Positions 26,713 to 35,361 of a DNA stretch of 64,000 nucleotides are shown here, piece after piece. The DNA comes from G965218495 sp965262785 (GTDB lineage: Bacteria > Bacteroidota > Rhodothermia > Rhodothermales > Bin80). The notes below the pieces were generated by a model that saw nothing but the letters and a program-made list of their open reading frames with translations, ran no database searches and was not told where the DNA came from. Every line of letters starts with the position of its first letter. Positions within the stretch are counted from its first letter, which is position 1. The position numbers were made by a program, and so were the translations under genes. The stretch lies in NCBI GenBank assembly GCA_965262785.1, contig OZ253559.1, positions 992,001 to 1,056,000 of the forward strand, in the 5' to 3' direction.

Positions 26713-27648
26713 CTACTTGGCCGCGTCTTCCAGCGCGTTGGCGCCGGAGATGATCTCGAGGATTTCAGTGGTGATCGCGCTCTGCCGCGCCCGGTTATAC
26801 TGCAGCCGCAGCGAGCGCAGCAGCTCGTTGGCATTGGAGGTTGCGTTGTCCATGGCGACCATGCGTGCACCCTGCTCTGCTGCATTGGACTCCAGAAGCG
26901 CCCGCCAGATCTGGTAGTTTACTTGCTGCGGCAACAGCCTGTCAAATATCGTCCGGGCGTCCGGCTCAAAGAGATAGTTTGCGACAAACCGCTCCTTGAT
27001 GTCCGGGGCCGTTCGGTCCTTCGCTGCCATGACAGGCGTCATGAATTGTTCTGAAGGGATGGGAAGGAGAGGCTCGACGATGCGGTTCTGACTGATTGTG
27101 TTCTTGAATTCGTTGTAGACAATCTTGACCTCGTCCCAGCGGCCACTCAGAAATCCTTCGGAGGCTATGCCGCCGATCTCTTGTGCAGTGGAAAAGCGCA
27201 AGTCGCGAAACACGCCGCTGTAGTCACCCTCCATCTGGTAGCGCCGCCTGGAAAAATACTCTTGGCCTTTGCGGCCCGCGGCCAGCATGTGCAGCCCGCC
27301 GGCCTCCTGCACGGCATGGTACGAAGACCTGACAAGCTGCTCCGTACTCTTAAAGATGTTACTGTTGAATGCGCCAGCAAGGCCACGGTCGCCGGTCACC
27401 ACGATGACTAGGGCAGCGTCAGCGGATTCGCGCCGGGCAAAAAGCGGGTGCACTTCCTCGTCGAAATCACCGTGCCGAACAAGGTGGCTGATGGTTTCGG
27501 CGATCTTGTTCGCATACGGCCGTGTCTTGAATATACGTTCCTGTGCGCGGCGCAGCTTGGCCGCCGCCACCATCTTCATGGCGCGCGTGACCTGCTGCGT
27601 ATTCTTGACACTCCCGATCCGCGTGCGTATGTCGCGCAGCGTAGCCAT
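26713..27648 (-). CDS. atpG: ATP synthase F1 subunit gamma
   Basis: The 311-residue protein is the central rotor shaft of F1. The N-terminal MATLRDIRTRIGSVKNTQQV with TRAMKMVAAAKLRRAQ and the C-terminal ARMVAMDNATSNANELL with LQYNRARQSAITTEILEI are the two conserved coiled-coil helices. VVTGDRGLAGAFNSNI is also family-typical. It is the last gene of the ATP synthase cluster, 6 bp after atpA. The beta and epsilon genes normally found after gamma are absent from this window. Confidence 0.96.
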   Translation of the reverse strand: MATLRDIRTRIGSVKNTQQVTRAMKMVAAAKLRRAQERIFKTRPYANKIAETISHLVRHGDFDEEVHPLFARRESADAALVIVVTGDRGLAGAFNSNIFKSTEQLVRSSYHAVQEAGGLHMLAAGRKGQEYFSRRRYQMEGDYSGVFRDLRFSTAQEIGGIASEGFLSGRWDEVKIVYNEFKNTISQNRIVEPLLPIPSEQFMTPVMAAKDRTAPDIKERFVANYLFEPDARTIFDRLLPQQVNYQIWRALLESNAAEQGARMVAMDNATSNANELLRSLRLQYNRARQSAITTEILEIISGANALEDAAK

Positions 27649-27654
27649 AGCGTT

Positions 27655-29250
27655 TTAAGCTTTGGTCATATACAGCGCAACCAGGCGCCTGGCTTCTTCG
27701 CGAAATGTGTCCTTGGTCTCATCGCTGAGTTTGCCTGTCTCTCTGATGGCGGCAAGTGCCTCTGGATGGCGCGTGCGCAGGTTATCAACGAATTCCTCCT
27801 CGAAGCGCCTGATGTCGCTGACCGATACGGCGTCCAACAGGCCTTCGCTGCCCACAAAGATTACTGCAACCTGTTCTTCCACCGGCACCGGCGCAAACTG
27901 GCCCTGCTTCAGCAGCTCCACAAGGCGTTCGCCACGGCGAATTTGGCGCTGCGTGGCCGGGTCTAGGTCTGACCCGAATTTGGCAAAAGCTTCGAGTTCC
28001 CGGAACTGCGCCAAGTCGAGGCGGAGCATGCCGGCGGCACTCTTCATGGCCTTGATCTGGGCGTTGCCCCCGACGCGGCTGACCGAAATGCCGACGTTGA
28101 TGGCGGGGCGCACCCCTGCGTTGAAGAGATCTGGTTCCAAATAGATTTGTCCGTCCGTGATGGAAATCACGTTGGTAGGAATGTAGGCATCCACCGCCCC
28201 GGCCTGCGTCTCAATGACAGGTAGTGCTGTCAGGGAGCCACCACCCTTAACGTGGCCTCTCAGGGAATCAGGCAGGTCGTTCATCTGGCGGGCAATGACC
28301 TCACTACGCGTAATCTTCGCCGCGCGCTCCAACAGGCGTGAGTGGAGGTAGAAGACATCGCCGGGGTACGCTTCACGCCCCGGCGGGCGCCTCAACAGCA
28401 GCGACACCTGGCGGTATGCTACGGCCTGCTTGGAAAGGTCGTCATAGATCACCAACGCGTGCCGTCCGGTGTCGCGGAAGTACTCCCCAATGCATGCCCC
28501 GGTGAAGGGTGCAATAAACTGGAGCGGGGCCGCGATAGAAGCGGGTGCGTTGACGATCACCGTGAAGTCACGGGCACCGTTTTCATCAAGTGCCTTGGCT
28601 ACTTGGGCCACTGTTGATGCCTTCTGGCCGATAGCTACATATATGCAGTATACGGGCTCATCTGTCTCGTGCGTGCGCTTCTGGCTAATGATGGTGTCAA
28701 CGAGGACGGCGGTCTTGCCTGTCTGCCGGTCGCCGATGACCAGCTCACGCTGACCGCGCCCGATGGGAATCATCGAGTCAATGGCCTTGATGCCGGTCAC
28801 CAGTGGCTGCGACACAGGCTCACGAAAAATCACCCCAGGTGCTTTGCGCTCCAGCGGCATCTCCCACACCTTACCCGTTAGGGGGCCTTGGCCATCAACA
28901 GGCTGCCCGAGCGGATCAATGACGCGGCCGAGCATGCTTTCGGTTACCTGGATGGACGCTATGCGTTGCGTGCGGCGTGCCTCGTCACCCTCTTTGACTT
29001 CGTGAACCGCGCCAAAGAGCACGACGCCGACGTTGTCCTCCTCAAGATTAAGCACCATGCCGGTGACATTCCGCTCCGGGAATTCGACCAACTCACCGGC
29101 TTGGACTTGGGACAGCCCGTACAGCCGTGCGATGCCGTCGCCCACCTGAAGGACTGTGCCGACTTCGTAGATGTCTGCAGCAGCATCAAAGCCGCTCAGC
29201 TCACGGCGCAAGATTGCCGTTACTTCGTCCGGTCGCATTGCCGTTGCCAT
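27655..29250 (-). CDS. atpA: ATP synthase F1 subunit alpha
   Basis: A 531-residue non-catalytic nucleotide-binding subunit of F1. The N-terminal barrel is followed by Walker A GDRQTGKTAV, and later come SIPIG-like MIPIGRGQRELVIG and SISVSRVGGNAQIKAMK with the alpha-type arginine. It follows atpH after 7 bp. The length and motifs are normal, so it should be functional. It pairs with the beta subunit, which must be encoded elsewhere in the genome. Confidence 0.97.
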   Translation of the reverse strand: MATAMRPDEVTAILRRELSGFDAAADIYEVGTVLQVGDGIARLYGLSQVQAGELVEFPERNVTGMVLNLEEDNVGVVLFGAVHEVKEGDEARRTQRIASIQVTESMLGRVIDPLGQPVDGQGPLTGKVWEMPLERKAPGVIFREPVSQPLVTGIKAIDSMIPIGRGQRELVIGDRQTGKTAVLVDTIISQKRTHETDEPVYCIYVAIGQKASTVAQVAKALDENGARDFTVIVNAPASIAAPLQFIAPFTGACIGEYFRDTGRHALVIYDDLSKQAVAYRQVSLLLRRPPGREAYPGDVFYLHSRLLERAAKITRSEVIARQMNDLPDSLRGHVKGGGSLTALPVIETQAGAVDAYIPTNVISITDGQIYLEPDLFNAGVRPAINVGISVSRVGGNAQIKAMKSAAGMLRLDLAQFRELEAFAKFGSDLDPATQRQIRRGERLVELLKQGQFAPVPVEEQVAVIFVGSEGLLDAVSVSDIRRFEEEFVDNLRTRHPEALAAIRETGKLSDETKDTFREEARRLVALYMTKA

Positions 29251-29257
29251 AGGACTC

Positions 29258-29788
29258 TTATGCCTCCTGTCGGTTTATCTGCCTGCGAAGCTGCGCAAGT
29301 TGGTGTGTCACGCTCCCATCGTAGACGACATCACCAACACGCAAAACAATGCCGCCTATCAACGACGCGTCTTCCGTGACGCTGAGCCGCACTCTTGTGC
29401 CGAGTAATTTCTCCAAGACGCGCTCTGCGCGGCGCGCTTCGTCCTCAGAAAGTTCAAATTGAACACGCGCGTGCACGTTGGTGATGCCAAGCCGCTCATC
29501 CCGAATTCCTAGGTAGGCGTGGGCGATTGGTAGCAGCAACGCTTCACGCTTACGTTGCATGAGCAGCTGCGCAAAACGCTGGGTAGCGTCATGGACGTGG
29601 TCTGCCAAGACAGCTTCCAGCACCGCCGCCTTCTTTTCTTTCGAAACAATGGGACTGGCTAGACATAGCCGGAGGTCGCGAGAGCCTTGCAGGGTCTCGC
29701 GGATAAACTCCATATCCTCATGTACGGTCGCCTCGGCCTCATCATAGAGGACCTCCGCATAGCGGCGCACAATAACCTGTTCGGACAT
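29258..29788 (-). CDS. atpH: ATP synthase subunit delta
   Basis: This 176-residue protein is the delta subunit, part of the peripheral stalk joining F1 to the b subunit. It has the N-terminal helical bundle (VIVRRYAEVLYDEAEA) and the C-terminal signature DASLIGGIVLRVGDVVYDGSV. It lies between atpF (4-bp gap) and atpA (7-bp gap), as expected for a co-transcribed set. Confidence 0.95.
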   Translation of the reverse strand: MSEQVIVRRYAEVLYDEAEATVHEDMEFIRETLQGSRDLRLCLASPIVSKEKKAAVLEAVLADHVHDATQRFAQLLMQRKREALLLPIAHAYLGIRDERLGITNVHARVQFELSEDEARRAERVLEKLLGTRVRLSVTEDASLIGGIVLRVGDVVYDGSVTHQLAQLRRQINRQEA

Positions 29789-29791
29789 GCG

Positions 29792-30295
29792 CTAATTCTT
29801 GGACAGTCCGGCGAGGAACTGGTCCACTAGGGATCGCTGGCGCGGGGAGTCAAGGTTTTCCCGCAGAATGCGCTCGGCGGCCAGGATTGCAAGGTCTGCG
29901 ACCTCACTACGGAGCTCCTGGAGCGCTACCTCCTTGTCGCGAGCAATCTCTTCCAGTGCTTTCGCACGAAGCGCACTGATCTCTTCGCGGGTCCGCTGGA
30001 CCTCTGCGGTCCGGACGCCTTCAGCTTCTTCACGTGCCGCGCGCAAAAGGCGCTGGACCTCCTGTTCCGCTTCACGGCGAGTCTGATCATTCTCCGCTTG
30101 CAGCCGCCGCGCCTCCTCCATGGCCGATTCCGCCCTAGACAAAGAGGTGGCAATATTCTCTTCGCGTTGCTCAAGGGCCGTGGTGATCGGTCCCCAAGCA
30201 TAACGCCGCAGCAAATAGAGCAAAAGCCCGAAGACTATCAGCAGCCAGACGAAGAGTCCGAGGCTCGGCGAAAGCAGATCGGCAGCTAGATACAT
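29792..30295 (-). CDS. atpF: ATP synthase F0 subunit b
   Basis: The 167-residue protein has a single N-terminal membrane segment (LGLFVWLLIVFGLLLYLLRR). It is followed by a long, charged coiled coil rich in Glu, Arg and Ala, ending in the delta-binding C-terminus. This is the classic peripheral stalk subunit. It sits between atpE and atpH in the usual order. Confidence 0.95.
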   Translation of the reverse strand: MYLAADLLSPSLGLFVWLLIVFGLLLYLLRRYAWGPITTALEQREENIATSLSRAESAMEEARRLQAENDQTRREAEQEVQRLLRAAREEAEGVRTAEVQRTREEISALRAKALEEIARDKEVALQELRSEVADLAILAAERILRENLDSPRQRSLVDQFLAGLSKN

Positions 30296-30318
30296 CGATC
30301 CTTAAGAATTAAACCAGC

Positions 30319-30549
30319 TTAACCCTTGACGGTGAGCAGGAAGGCAATGACCAGCCCAAAAAATGCCACGCCCTCAATGAGCGCAGCGGCAATGATCATC
30401 GATGTACGGATGTCATTTGTGGCTTCCGGCTGGCGTGCGGTGCCCTCCATTGCAGGTCCGGCGAGCTTGCCGATTCCAAGACCGGCGCCAAGGGTGATAA
30501 GGCCAACTCCAAGGCCTGCACCAAGCCATGCCAATGCGGTAGGTTCCAT
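30319..30549 (-). CDS. atpE: ATP synthase F0 subunit c
   Basis: A 76-residue hairpin of two membrane helices joined by the polar loop ARQPEATNDIR. The ion-binding Glu is in AALIEGVAFFG. The first helix (GVGLITLGAGLGIGKLAG) has no Gln at the site that marks sodium-binding rings, which suggests a proton ring. It lies between atpB and atpF. Confidence 0.96.
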   Translation of the reverse strand: MEPTALAWLGAGLGVGLITLGAGLGIGKLAGPAMEGTARQPEATNDIRTSMIIAAALIEGVAFFGLVIAFLLTVKG

Positions 30550-30602
30550 AGTGGTTATAACGACGCTTTGCGTGAAAAAAAGTGGATTGGTTTAGGCGCC
30601 TG

Positions 30603-31700
30603 TCAGTGCGCCTCTTTGTGTTCATGCTCAGCCATGGCCATGCCAATAAACAGCGCGGACAAGAAGGTAAAGATGTACGCCTGTATAAAGGCGATCAGTA
30701 ACTCAAGCACGTTGATGAAGAGCGTGAAACCCACGGCGACAGGCGCCACGCCATAGCCCCCAACCGGCCCGAAAAGTGCCCTGAATGTGAAGATCATACC
30801 GATGAGGCTCAGGATAACCAAGTGCCCAGCGGTCATGTTCGCAAACAGCCGGATGGCCAGCACGACCGGCTTTATGAAGATTCCCATGATTTCTGTCGGA
30901 ATCAGCAGCAGCTTGACCGCTATCGGCATGTCCGGCGGCCAGAAGATGTGTCGCCAATAGGACTTGGAGCCGTTTACTTGTGTCAGCACGAACGTGAACA
31001 AGGCCAGCGCAGCGGTGATGTTTATGTTCGAACTCGCGGTTGCTCCCCACGGCACGAGCCCAAGGAGGTTGCACGTGGCGATGAAGAAAAAGACCGTCAG
31101 CAGAAACGGCAGGAATCGCTTGTAGTGCGCCCGGCCCAAGTTGGGGACGGCGATGTCGTCGCGAACAAAGACTATGAGCAGCTCAAGCGTATTCTGGAGC
31201 AGCCCGCGCGGGGCGCTGGTACGTCCGATGCCCTGGGCGTAGCGACGAGCCATGGCAATGAAGGCCCAAAGTAGTAGTCCGGCAGAAAGGAGGGCAAACA
31301 TGAGGTGCCGCGTAAGAGACAAATCGATGATCACGGTGCCGGCAACCGGTTCCAAGTGAGCATCCAAGTGGTGGCCGCTATCGATGAGCGCTTCAATGTC
31401 GGTCGGGTGCTCCTCTTCCTCGGCCTCGCCGGACACGGAAGGTGCTGCCGCCTCATGTCCCGGCACGAACTCGTGGCTGCGAAGCGCCGTTGCAGTGCTC
31501 CTATAGGCACGCAGCCCGTAAGTGCCGTTTGCCGAACGAATCACAAAGAAACGGGGCAGCTCAACCTTTCCAATGGGAGAGAAGTCGAGGTAGTACCCGT
31601 TCGCGGAGTGATGGACCGGGTCAAACTCCTCCTCGTCCTCAGCCGCACGGCTCTCTGAGGTAAGGCCCAAGAGCAGCACGGCGCACAAAATCATGCGCAT
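30603..31700 (-). CDS. atpB: ATP synthase F0 subunit a
   Basis: The protein has 365 residues from MRMILCAVLLLG, longer than the usual 250-270 because of an N-terminal signal-like segment and a charged periplasmic region (EEEEHPTDIEALIDSGHHLD). The essential Arg is in VVLAIRLFANMTAGH, and the last helices include INVLELLIAFIQAYIFTFLS. The frame is open to 31733, but the ATG at 31700 overlaps the stop of the upstream gene as TGATG, which suggests coupled translation and is the preferred start. Extended a subunits with signal-like N-termini are known in Bacteroidota. Confidence 0.94.
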   Translation of the reverse strand: MRMILCAVLLLGLTSESRAAEDEEEFDPVHHSANGYYLDFSPIGKVELPRFFVIRSANGTYGLRAYRSTATALRSHEFVPGHEAAAPSVSGEAEEEEHPTDIEALIDSGHHLDAHLEPVAGTVIIDLSLTRHLMFALLSAGLLLWAFIAMARRYAQGIGRTSAPRGLLQNTLELLIVFVRDDIAVPNLGRAHYKRFLPFLLTVFFFIATCNLLGLVPWGATASSNINITAALALFTFVLTQVNGSKSYWRHIFWPPDMPIAVKLLLIPTEIMGIFIKPVVLAIRLFANMTAGHLVILSLIGMIFTFRALFGPVGGYGVAPVAVGFTLFINVLELLIAFIQAYIFTFLSALFIGMAMAEHEHKEAH

Positions 31701-31990
31701 CAGGCTGGCAGTGGGCGTCGCCGAATAAGCCATAGGATTTCTAGGACGAGTGAGACGATCAGTGCTCCCAAGAGCGAGGCCACAAAGATTGGTACATCAA
31801 TAGCAAACCAGATTACGATGACCGCAACGGCGGCGAGGGCCAGCAGCATCCGTGCGAACATGCCACCAAAGTAAAGCACCATGAATGTGTTCGTGTCGCG
31901 CTGGAGGGCGATCGCGGCCACTAGGAAACTGGAAGCGCCATAGACACAACCGACCGCGACACCAAGACCGGCACTCAATACAATAGGCAT
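31700..31990 (-). CDS. ATP synthase protein I-like membrane protein
   Basis: A 96-residue protein with about four hydrophobic segments and no clear catalytic motif. Its place directly upstream of atpB, sharing TGATG with it, fits the AtpI-like small proteins thought to help assemble the c ring or handle magnesium. The assignment rests on position and topology more than on sequence. Confidence 0.65.
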   Translation of the reverse strand: MPIVLSAGLGVAVGCVYGASSFLVAAIALQRDTNTFMVLYFGGMFARMLLALAAVAVIVIWFAIDVPIFVASLLGALIVSLVLEILWLIRRRPLPA

Positions 31991-32083
31991 GGCCTTCCAC
32001 GCTAGACTCTTACTTAAACCACCGAAAACGTAAAGGCATCCCGTAGCCCTCTGGGATCGCAGGTGAAATCTTATTGAAGCGGT

Positions 32084-32290
32084 CTACGCTCGCTTAATCA
32101 GATAGGCGATGCGCACGAAGATGGCCACCATACCCAGAACTACGCCGACACCGAGCAGCCACGGTTCTGTGCCCAGACGGCGATCTGCCCAATAGCCGAT
32201 TGCCACAAAAGCCAGCAGACTGACGGCGAGTTGCAGGCCAAGGCCCAGGTATGGGCCCGCATCCCGCATGGCGTCATACATCGAAGGCAT
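32084..32290 (-). CDS. AtpZ/AtpI family small membrane protein
   Basis: This 68-residue protein has two membrane helices, with the family-typical GPYLGLGLQLAVSLLAFVAIGYWADRRLGTEPW and GVVLGMVAIFVRIAYL. AtpZ-type proteins sit at the start of many ATP synthase operons and are linked to c-ring assembly and magnesium transport. It follows the bactofilin gene after 6 bp and may mark the operon head, with the next gene after 93 bp. Confidence 0.8.
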   Translation of the reverse strand: MPSMYDAMRDAGPYLGLGLQLAVSLLAFVAIGYWADRRLGTEPWLLGVGVVLGMVAIFVRIAYLIKRA

Positions 32291-32296
32291 GGATCC

Positions 32297-32743
32297 CTAG
32301 CGAAACCTCCATGCCGCTGGCGTCGCCCCATCCATTTCTGCGTCAGAGGCAGAGACGGTGATTTCCACTTTTGGTCCCAGCGACTGCGCCGCGCCGTCCA
32401 TCATGCATTCACCATTGAATATGGCGCCTTCTTCGACAATAAGGCGCGCTGTGCGGATCGTGCCCTCAACGTGGGCAGAGCCCTTGAGCATGAGGCGCTC
32501 CTTGACTATGATCTTACCCTTGACCGTACCTGCAATGGTGGCTTCTTCGGCATGAAGGTCGCCTTCCACCGCGGCACCTGATGCAACGACAACCCTGGCC
32601 GAACCCTTGAGTGTACCGGTTACGGTACCACTTATGCGAATGTCGCACGCAGCGGCAACGGTGCCCTCAAGGGTCGTTCCCTCGGCTATGACGTTGACTC
32701 TGGGCGTTTCGGAGTTGACTGCTTGCTTTGGCATCGGCTTCAT
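32297..32743 (-). CDS. Bactofilin (polymer-forming cytoskeletal protein)
   Basis: The 148-residue protein has a disordered N-terminus (MKPMPKQAVNSETPRV) and a right-handed beta-helix core of short repeats: AEGTTLEGTVAAACDIRISG, TVTGTLKGSARVVVASGAAV, EGDLHAEEATIAGTVKGKI. Bactofilins polymerise without nucleotide and organise cell shape or stalk formation. The start at 32743 is preferred over the open frame to 32809. The next upstream gene is an M23 peptidase, 72 bp away from that start, an arrangement seen in other bacteria where the peptidase is positioned by the bactofilin. The pairing is inferred from proximity. Confidence 0.9.
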   Translation of the reverse strand: MKPMPKQAVNSETPRVNVIAEGTTLEGTVAAACDIRISGTVTGTLKGSARVVVASGAAVEGDLHAEEATIAGTVKGKIIVKERLMLKGSAHVEGTIRTARLIVEEGAIFNGECMMDGAAQSLGPKVEITVSASDAEMDGATPAAWRFR

Positions 32744-32815
32744 GTGAAATAAGGTGGTGGCGTGCGCTGGAATCGCTCCTACTAATTGGGGGTACCCACG
32801 GTTCACCATGCTTCT

Positions 32816-33712
32816 CTAAAGGCCGAGCAGATAGGGCTGCGGGTCTTGGGCTAGTCCACTGTTCCAGAGCTCGAAATGCAAGTGTGGGCCGGTAGAGTGT
32901 TGTCCGGTATTGCCGGTGATGGCCACGCCCTCTCGCGCTTGCACGCGGTCGGCCACGCGCTTGAGGAGGCGCCGGTTGTGCTTAAAGACCGTGATAAAGC
33001 CATCCGCATGTTGAACCATGATGGTGTGGCCTCCGCTATGCGTCCAATCTGCAAAGACCACATGGCCCTCACCGATGCTACGTACGATTTTTCCCTCTTC
33101 AGTCGCGATGTCGATGCCGTAGTGTCCGGTGCGCGCGTCGAATGACTGCGTAGTATACCCCCCTACGGGCGTGATCGCAGGCAGAAGCAGGCTGGGCGGC
33201 GTGTGCGCCGGGCCAGCATTCGCGGATGCGGGCCGAACCGCAAGCCGGTCTACAAAGACGGCGGGTTGTTCGTGGTCCTCCCAGTTTTCCGAAAACGGCC
33301 CCACATCCACCGCCAGACGTTCGTCCGTCGCGCCGATGGATTCGCCACTAGTCGACTCAATCATGAGCGCGCTGTCAACCTGGCTGGTCAGAATCTGCTT
33401 CAAGTCCGCCATGTATTGGAGTTGCACGGTGACCGAATCTTCCAGTGCCGCAAGGCGCATGGAGGCCAAGACAGCATCGCGGCGGAGCTCAGCCGTGCTG
33501 AGACCAGGAACTAAATTGCGCACTGGCAAATAGGCCACAATCAGCGCTGTCACCAGCACCAGCGCACCGCTTGTGCACAAGGCCGCAATGCGCACCGGGC
33601 CGGCCTGCACGCTGTACGATCGCTCTGCTAGGCTATCGGACTCAATGAAGACGATCCTGCGCTGCGGCGAGTGCCGAAACAGCTCGGTTACAAACGCAAA
33701 CAGTTCTCTCAT
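32816..33712 (-). CDS. M23-family metallopeptidase (LytM domain), membrane-anchored
   Basis: The 298-residue protein has a cytoplasmic N-terminus, one membrane helix (RIAALCTSGALVLVTALIVA), a coiled-coil region and a C-terminal M23 domain. The zinc ligands are visible in HYGIDIATEEG (His and Asp) and GPHLHFELW (His). Such enzymes cut peptidoglycan cross-links or regulate amidases. All expected zinc ligands are present, so it should be catalytic. It precedes the bactofilin gene on the same strand. Confidence 0.9.
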   Translation of the reverse strand: MRELFAFVTELFRHSPQRRIVFIESDSLAERSYSVQAGPVRIAALCTSGALVLVTALIVAYLPVRNLVPGLSTAELRRDAVLASMRLAALEDSVTVQLQYMADLKQILTSQVDSALMIESTSGESIGATDERLAVDVGPFSENWEDHEQPAVFVDRLAVRPASANAGPAHTPPSLLLPAITPVGGYTTQSFDARTGHYGIDIATEEGKIVRSIGEGHVVFADWTHSGGHTIMVQHADGFITVFKHNRRLLKRVADRVQAREGVAITGNTGQHSTGPHLHFELWNSGLAQDPQPYLLGL

Positions 33713-33962
33713 TAGGATGTTGTCTTATGGAAACGTCGACTATATCATTGCTGAAAGCAATCGGCATGCTGTGTACTTCGCTTGGTGTCCCAGTACGAGG
33801 TTTTGCGTCGCTGCACACGTAGAAAAGGTGGCAGCACGTCTTGCACGATCGTTTTGCAATGAAAGCTCACAGGTAGTACAAGTTGCTTTCTGGCCAGACT
33901 AGATCAAAATTGCTTGGCAGCTCCGGAGGCTGAGGGGAAGCGTGCAAGCAGGCCTCCTTGGC

Positions 33963-34256
33963 CTAGCGGAAGACTATTTCGGACACCACGTCCTTGCCGA
34001 GTGCTTCATTGAGGCGTTTCAGCCATAGGCTGCGCTGCAGATGGAGTTCATGGCGCCAAACGGAAGACGATAGCACCACGTAAAGCTGACCGTTCTTGAT
34101 CCAGGTTTTCGTAGTGTGCCTGTTGATGTGCTCCCCGGCCAGAATGGTCCACATCTCAACCGCTCTCATCTCATCGATTTTCTGGCCGATGCCCATCTCA
34201 TCGATGAGCTCTTTCAAGACTGTCGCGAGGCTGCGAGGCTTGATGTCGTCACGCAT
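33963..34256 (-). CDS. DUF721 (DciA-like) protein
   Basis: A 97-residue protein of the DUF721 family, with the KH-like core WTILAGEHINRHTTKTWIKN and LYVVLSSSVWRHELHLQR. Relatives called DciA help load the replicative helicase in bacteria lacking DnaC, though short Bacteroidota members are not proven to do so. Its start at 34256 lies only 6 bp from the earliest possible start of the divergent synthetase gene. Confidence 0.85.
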   Translation of the reverse strand: MRDDIKPRSLATVLKELIDEMGIGQKIDEMRAVEMWTILAGEHINRHTTKTWIKNGQLYVVLSSSVWRHELHLQRSLWLKRLNEALGKDVVSEIVFR

Positions 34257-34262
34257 GGTACT

Positions 34263-35336
34263 ATGCCACTAGGAAGATATATTAATTTAAACCCTGCAGG
34301 TAAGGATTACGCACGAATCGACTTGACTCAATCGTCCGAATCTCCGGTTTCCGTGCCCCCGCATGGCCGCTTTGCTCCCTCGCCCACGGGGCTGTTGCAT
34401 GTCGGCGGTGCACGGACGGCGCTGGTGGCCTGGCTTTCCACGCGCAGCGTGGGCGGGCGCTTCACTTTGCGCATAGAGGACTTGGATGTGCATCGTGCGG
34501 TTCCGGGAATTGCTCGCCAGATCACCGACGATCTGGCGTGGCTGGGCATCGACTTCGACTCCTCGCCTGATTTGGGTGGACCGCACGTGCCCTACGTGCA
34601 ATCGGCGGCAGATTCGCTGTACGAACAGGCGCTGAACAAGCTGCATCGAGCGGGGTGTCTTTTTCCGTGCAGGATTTCGCGAAAGGACCTGCAGAATTTG
34701 GCAACGGCGCCGCACGGCCCGGAGCGGGGACCGCCTTACCCGGCGCACTTGAGGCCAAAGATGCTGGGCCCGGAGTGGCTCCACAATACTAAAGACGCGG
34801 CCGTCCGCTTTTTGGTGCCGGACAAAGACATTTCTTTCTTAGATCGTTTATTCGGCCTGCAAACAGAGAACGTGTCCAAGACCGTAGGTGACTTCGTGCT
34901 TCGGCGCCGCGACGACCTGTTTGCCTACCAACTCGCGGTGGTGGTGGACGACTTGCGGATGGGCATCACGGAGGTGGTGCGAGGCGAGGACCTGCTCTCG
35001 TCCACCGCGCGCCAAATTATGCTGATTGAGGCCTTGGGCGGGACGCTGCCAGCCTACGGCCACGTACCGCTCGTCCTAAACGAGGACGGCGAGAAGCTGT
35101 CCAAACGGGACGAGGGGCTGACTGTCCATTCATTGCGTAGCGCGGGCGTGTCGCCGGAATCACTGGTCGGGTACTTTGCATTTTCTCTTGGGCTGGTGGC
35201 CGCGCCAGGCCCGCAAAAGCCGGGTGACCTCGCCCGGTCCTTTGCCTGGCACCGCATCGCCGGCACTGACCCCTGGCGCATGCCCAGGGACCTGGTCGCC
35301 ACGCTTGGTTACCAAGATGGAGTCGCATGCGGCTAA
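34263..35336 (+). CDS. gluQ: Glutamyl-Q tRNA(Asp) synthetase-like protein
   Basis: The protein resembles the catalytic half of glutamyl-tRNA synthetase, without the anticodon-binding part. GRFAPSPTGLLHVGGARTAL contains the HIGH-like motif, TLRIEDLDVHRAVPG follows, and KLSKRDEGLTVHSLRSAG is the KMSKS-like loop. This is the GluQRS pattern, an enzyme that glutamylates queuosine in tRNA-Asp. The usual zinc cysteine cluster is reduced to LFPCRISRKDL. The start is uncertain: ATG 34263, TTG 34323 and GTG 34353 are all in frame, and the last gives the most typical length. ATG 34263 lies just 6 bp from the start of the divergent DUF721 gene, which argues for a later start. Confidence 0.8.
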   Translation: MPLGRYINLNPAGKDYARIDLTQSSESPVSVPPHGRFAPSPTGLLHVGGARTALVAWLSTRSVGGRFTLRIEDLDVHRAVPGIARQITDDLAWLGIDFDSSPDLGGPHVPYVQSAADSLYEQALNKLHRAGCLFPCRISRKDLQNLATAPHGPERGPPYPAHLRPKMLGPEWLHNTKDAAVRFLVPDKDISFLDRLFGLQTENVSKTVGDFVLRRRDDLFAYQLAVVVDDLRMGITEVVRGEDLLSSTARQIMLIEALGGTLPAYGHVPLVLNEDGEKLSKRDEGLTVHSLRSAGVSPESLVGYFAFSLGLVAAPGPQKPGDLARSFAWHRIAGTDPWRMPRDLVATLGYQDGVACG

Positions 35337-35361
35337 CAGCATACCAGAAGACGGAAAAAAT

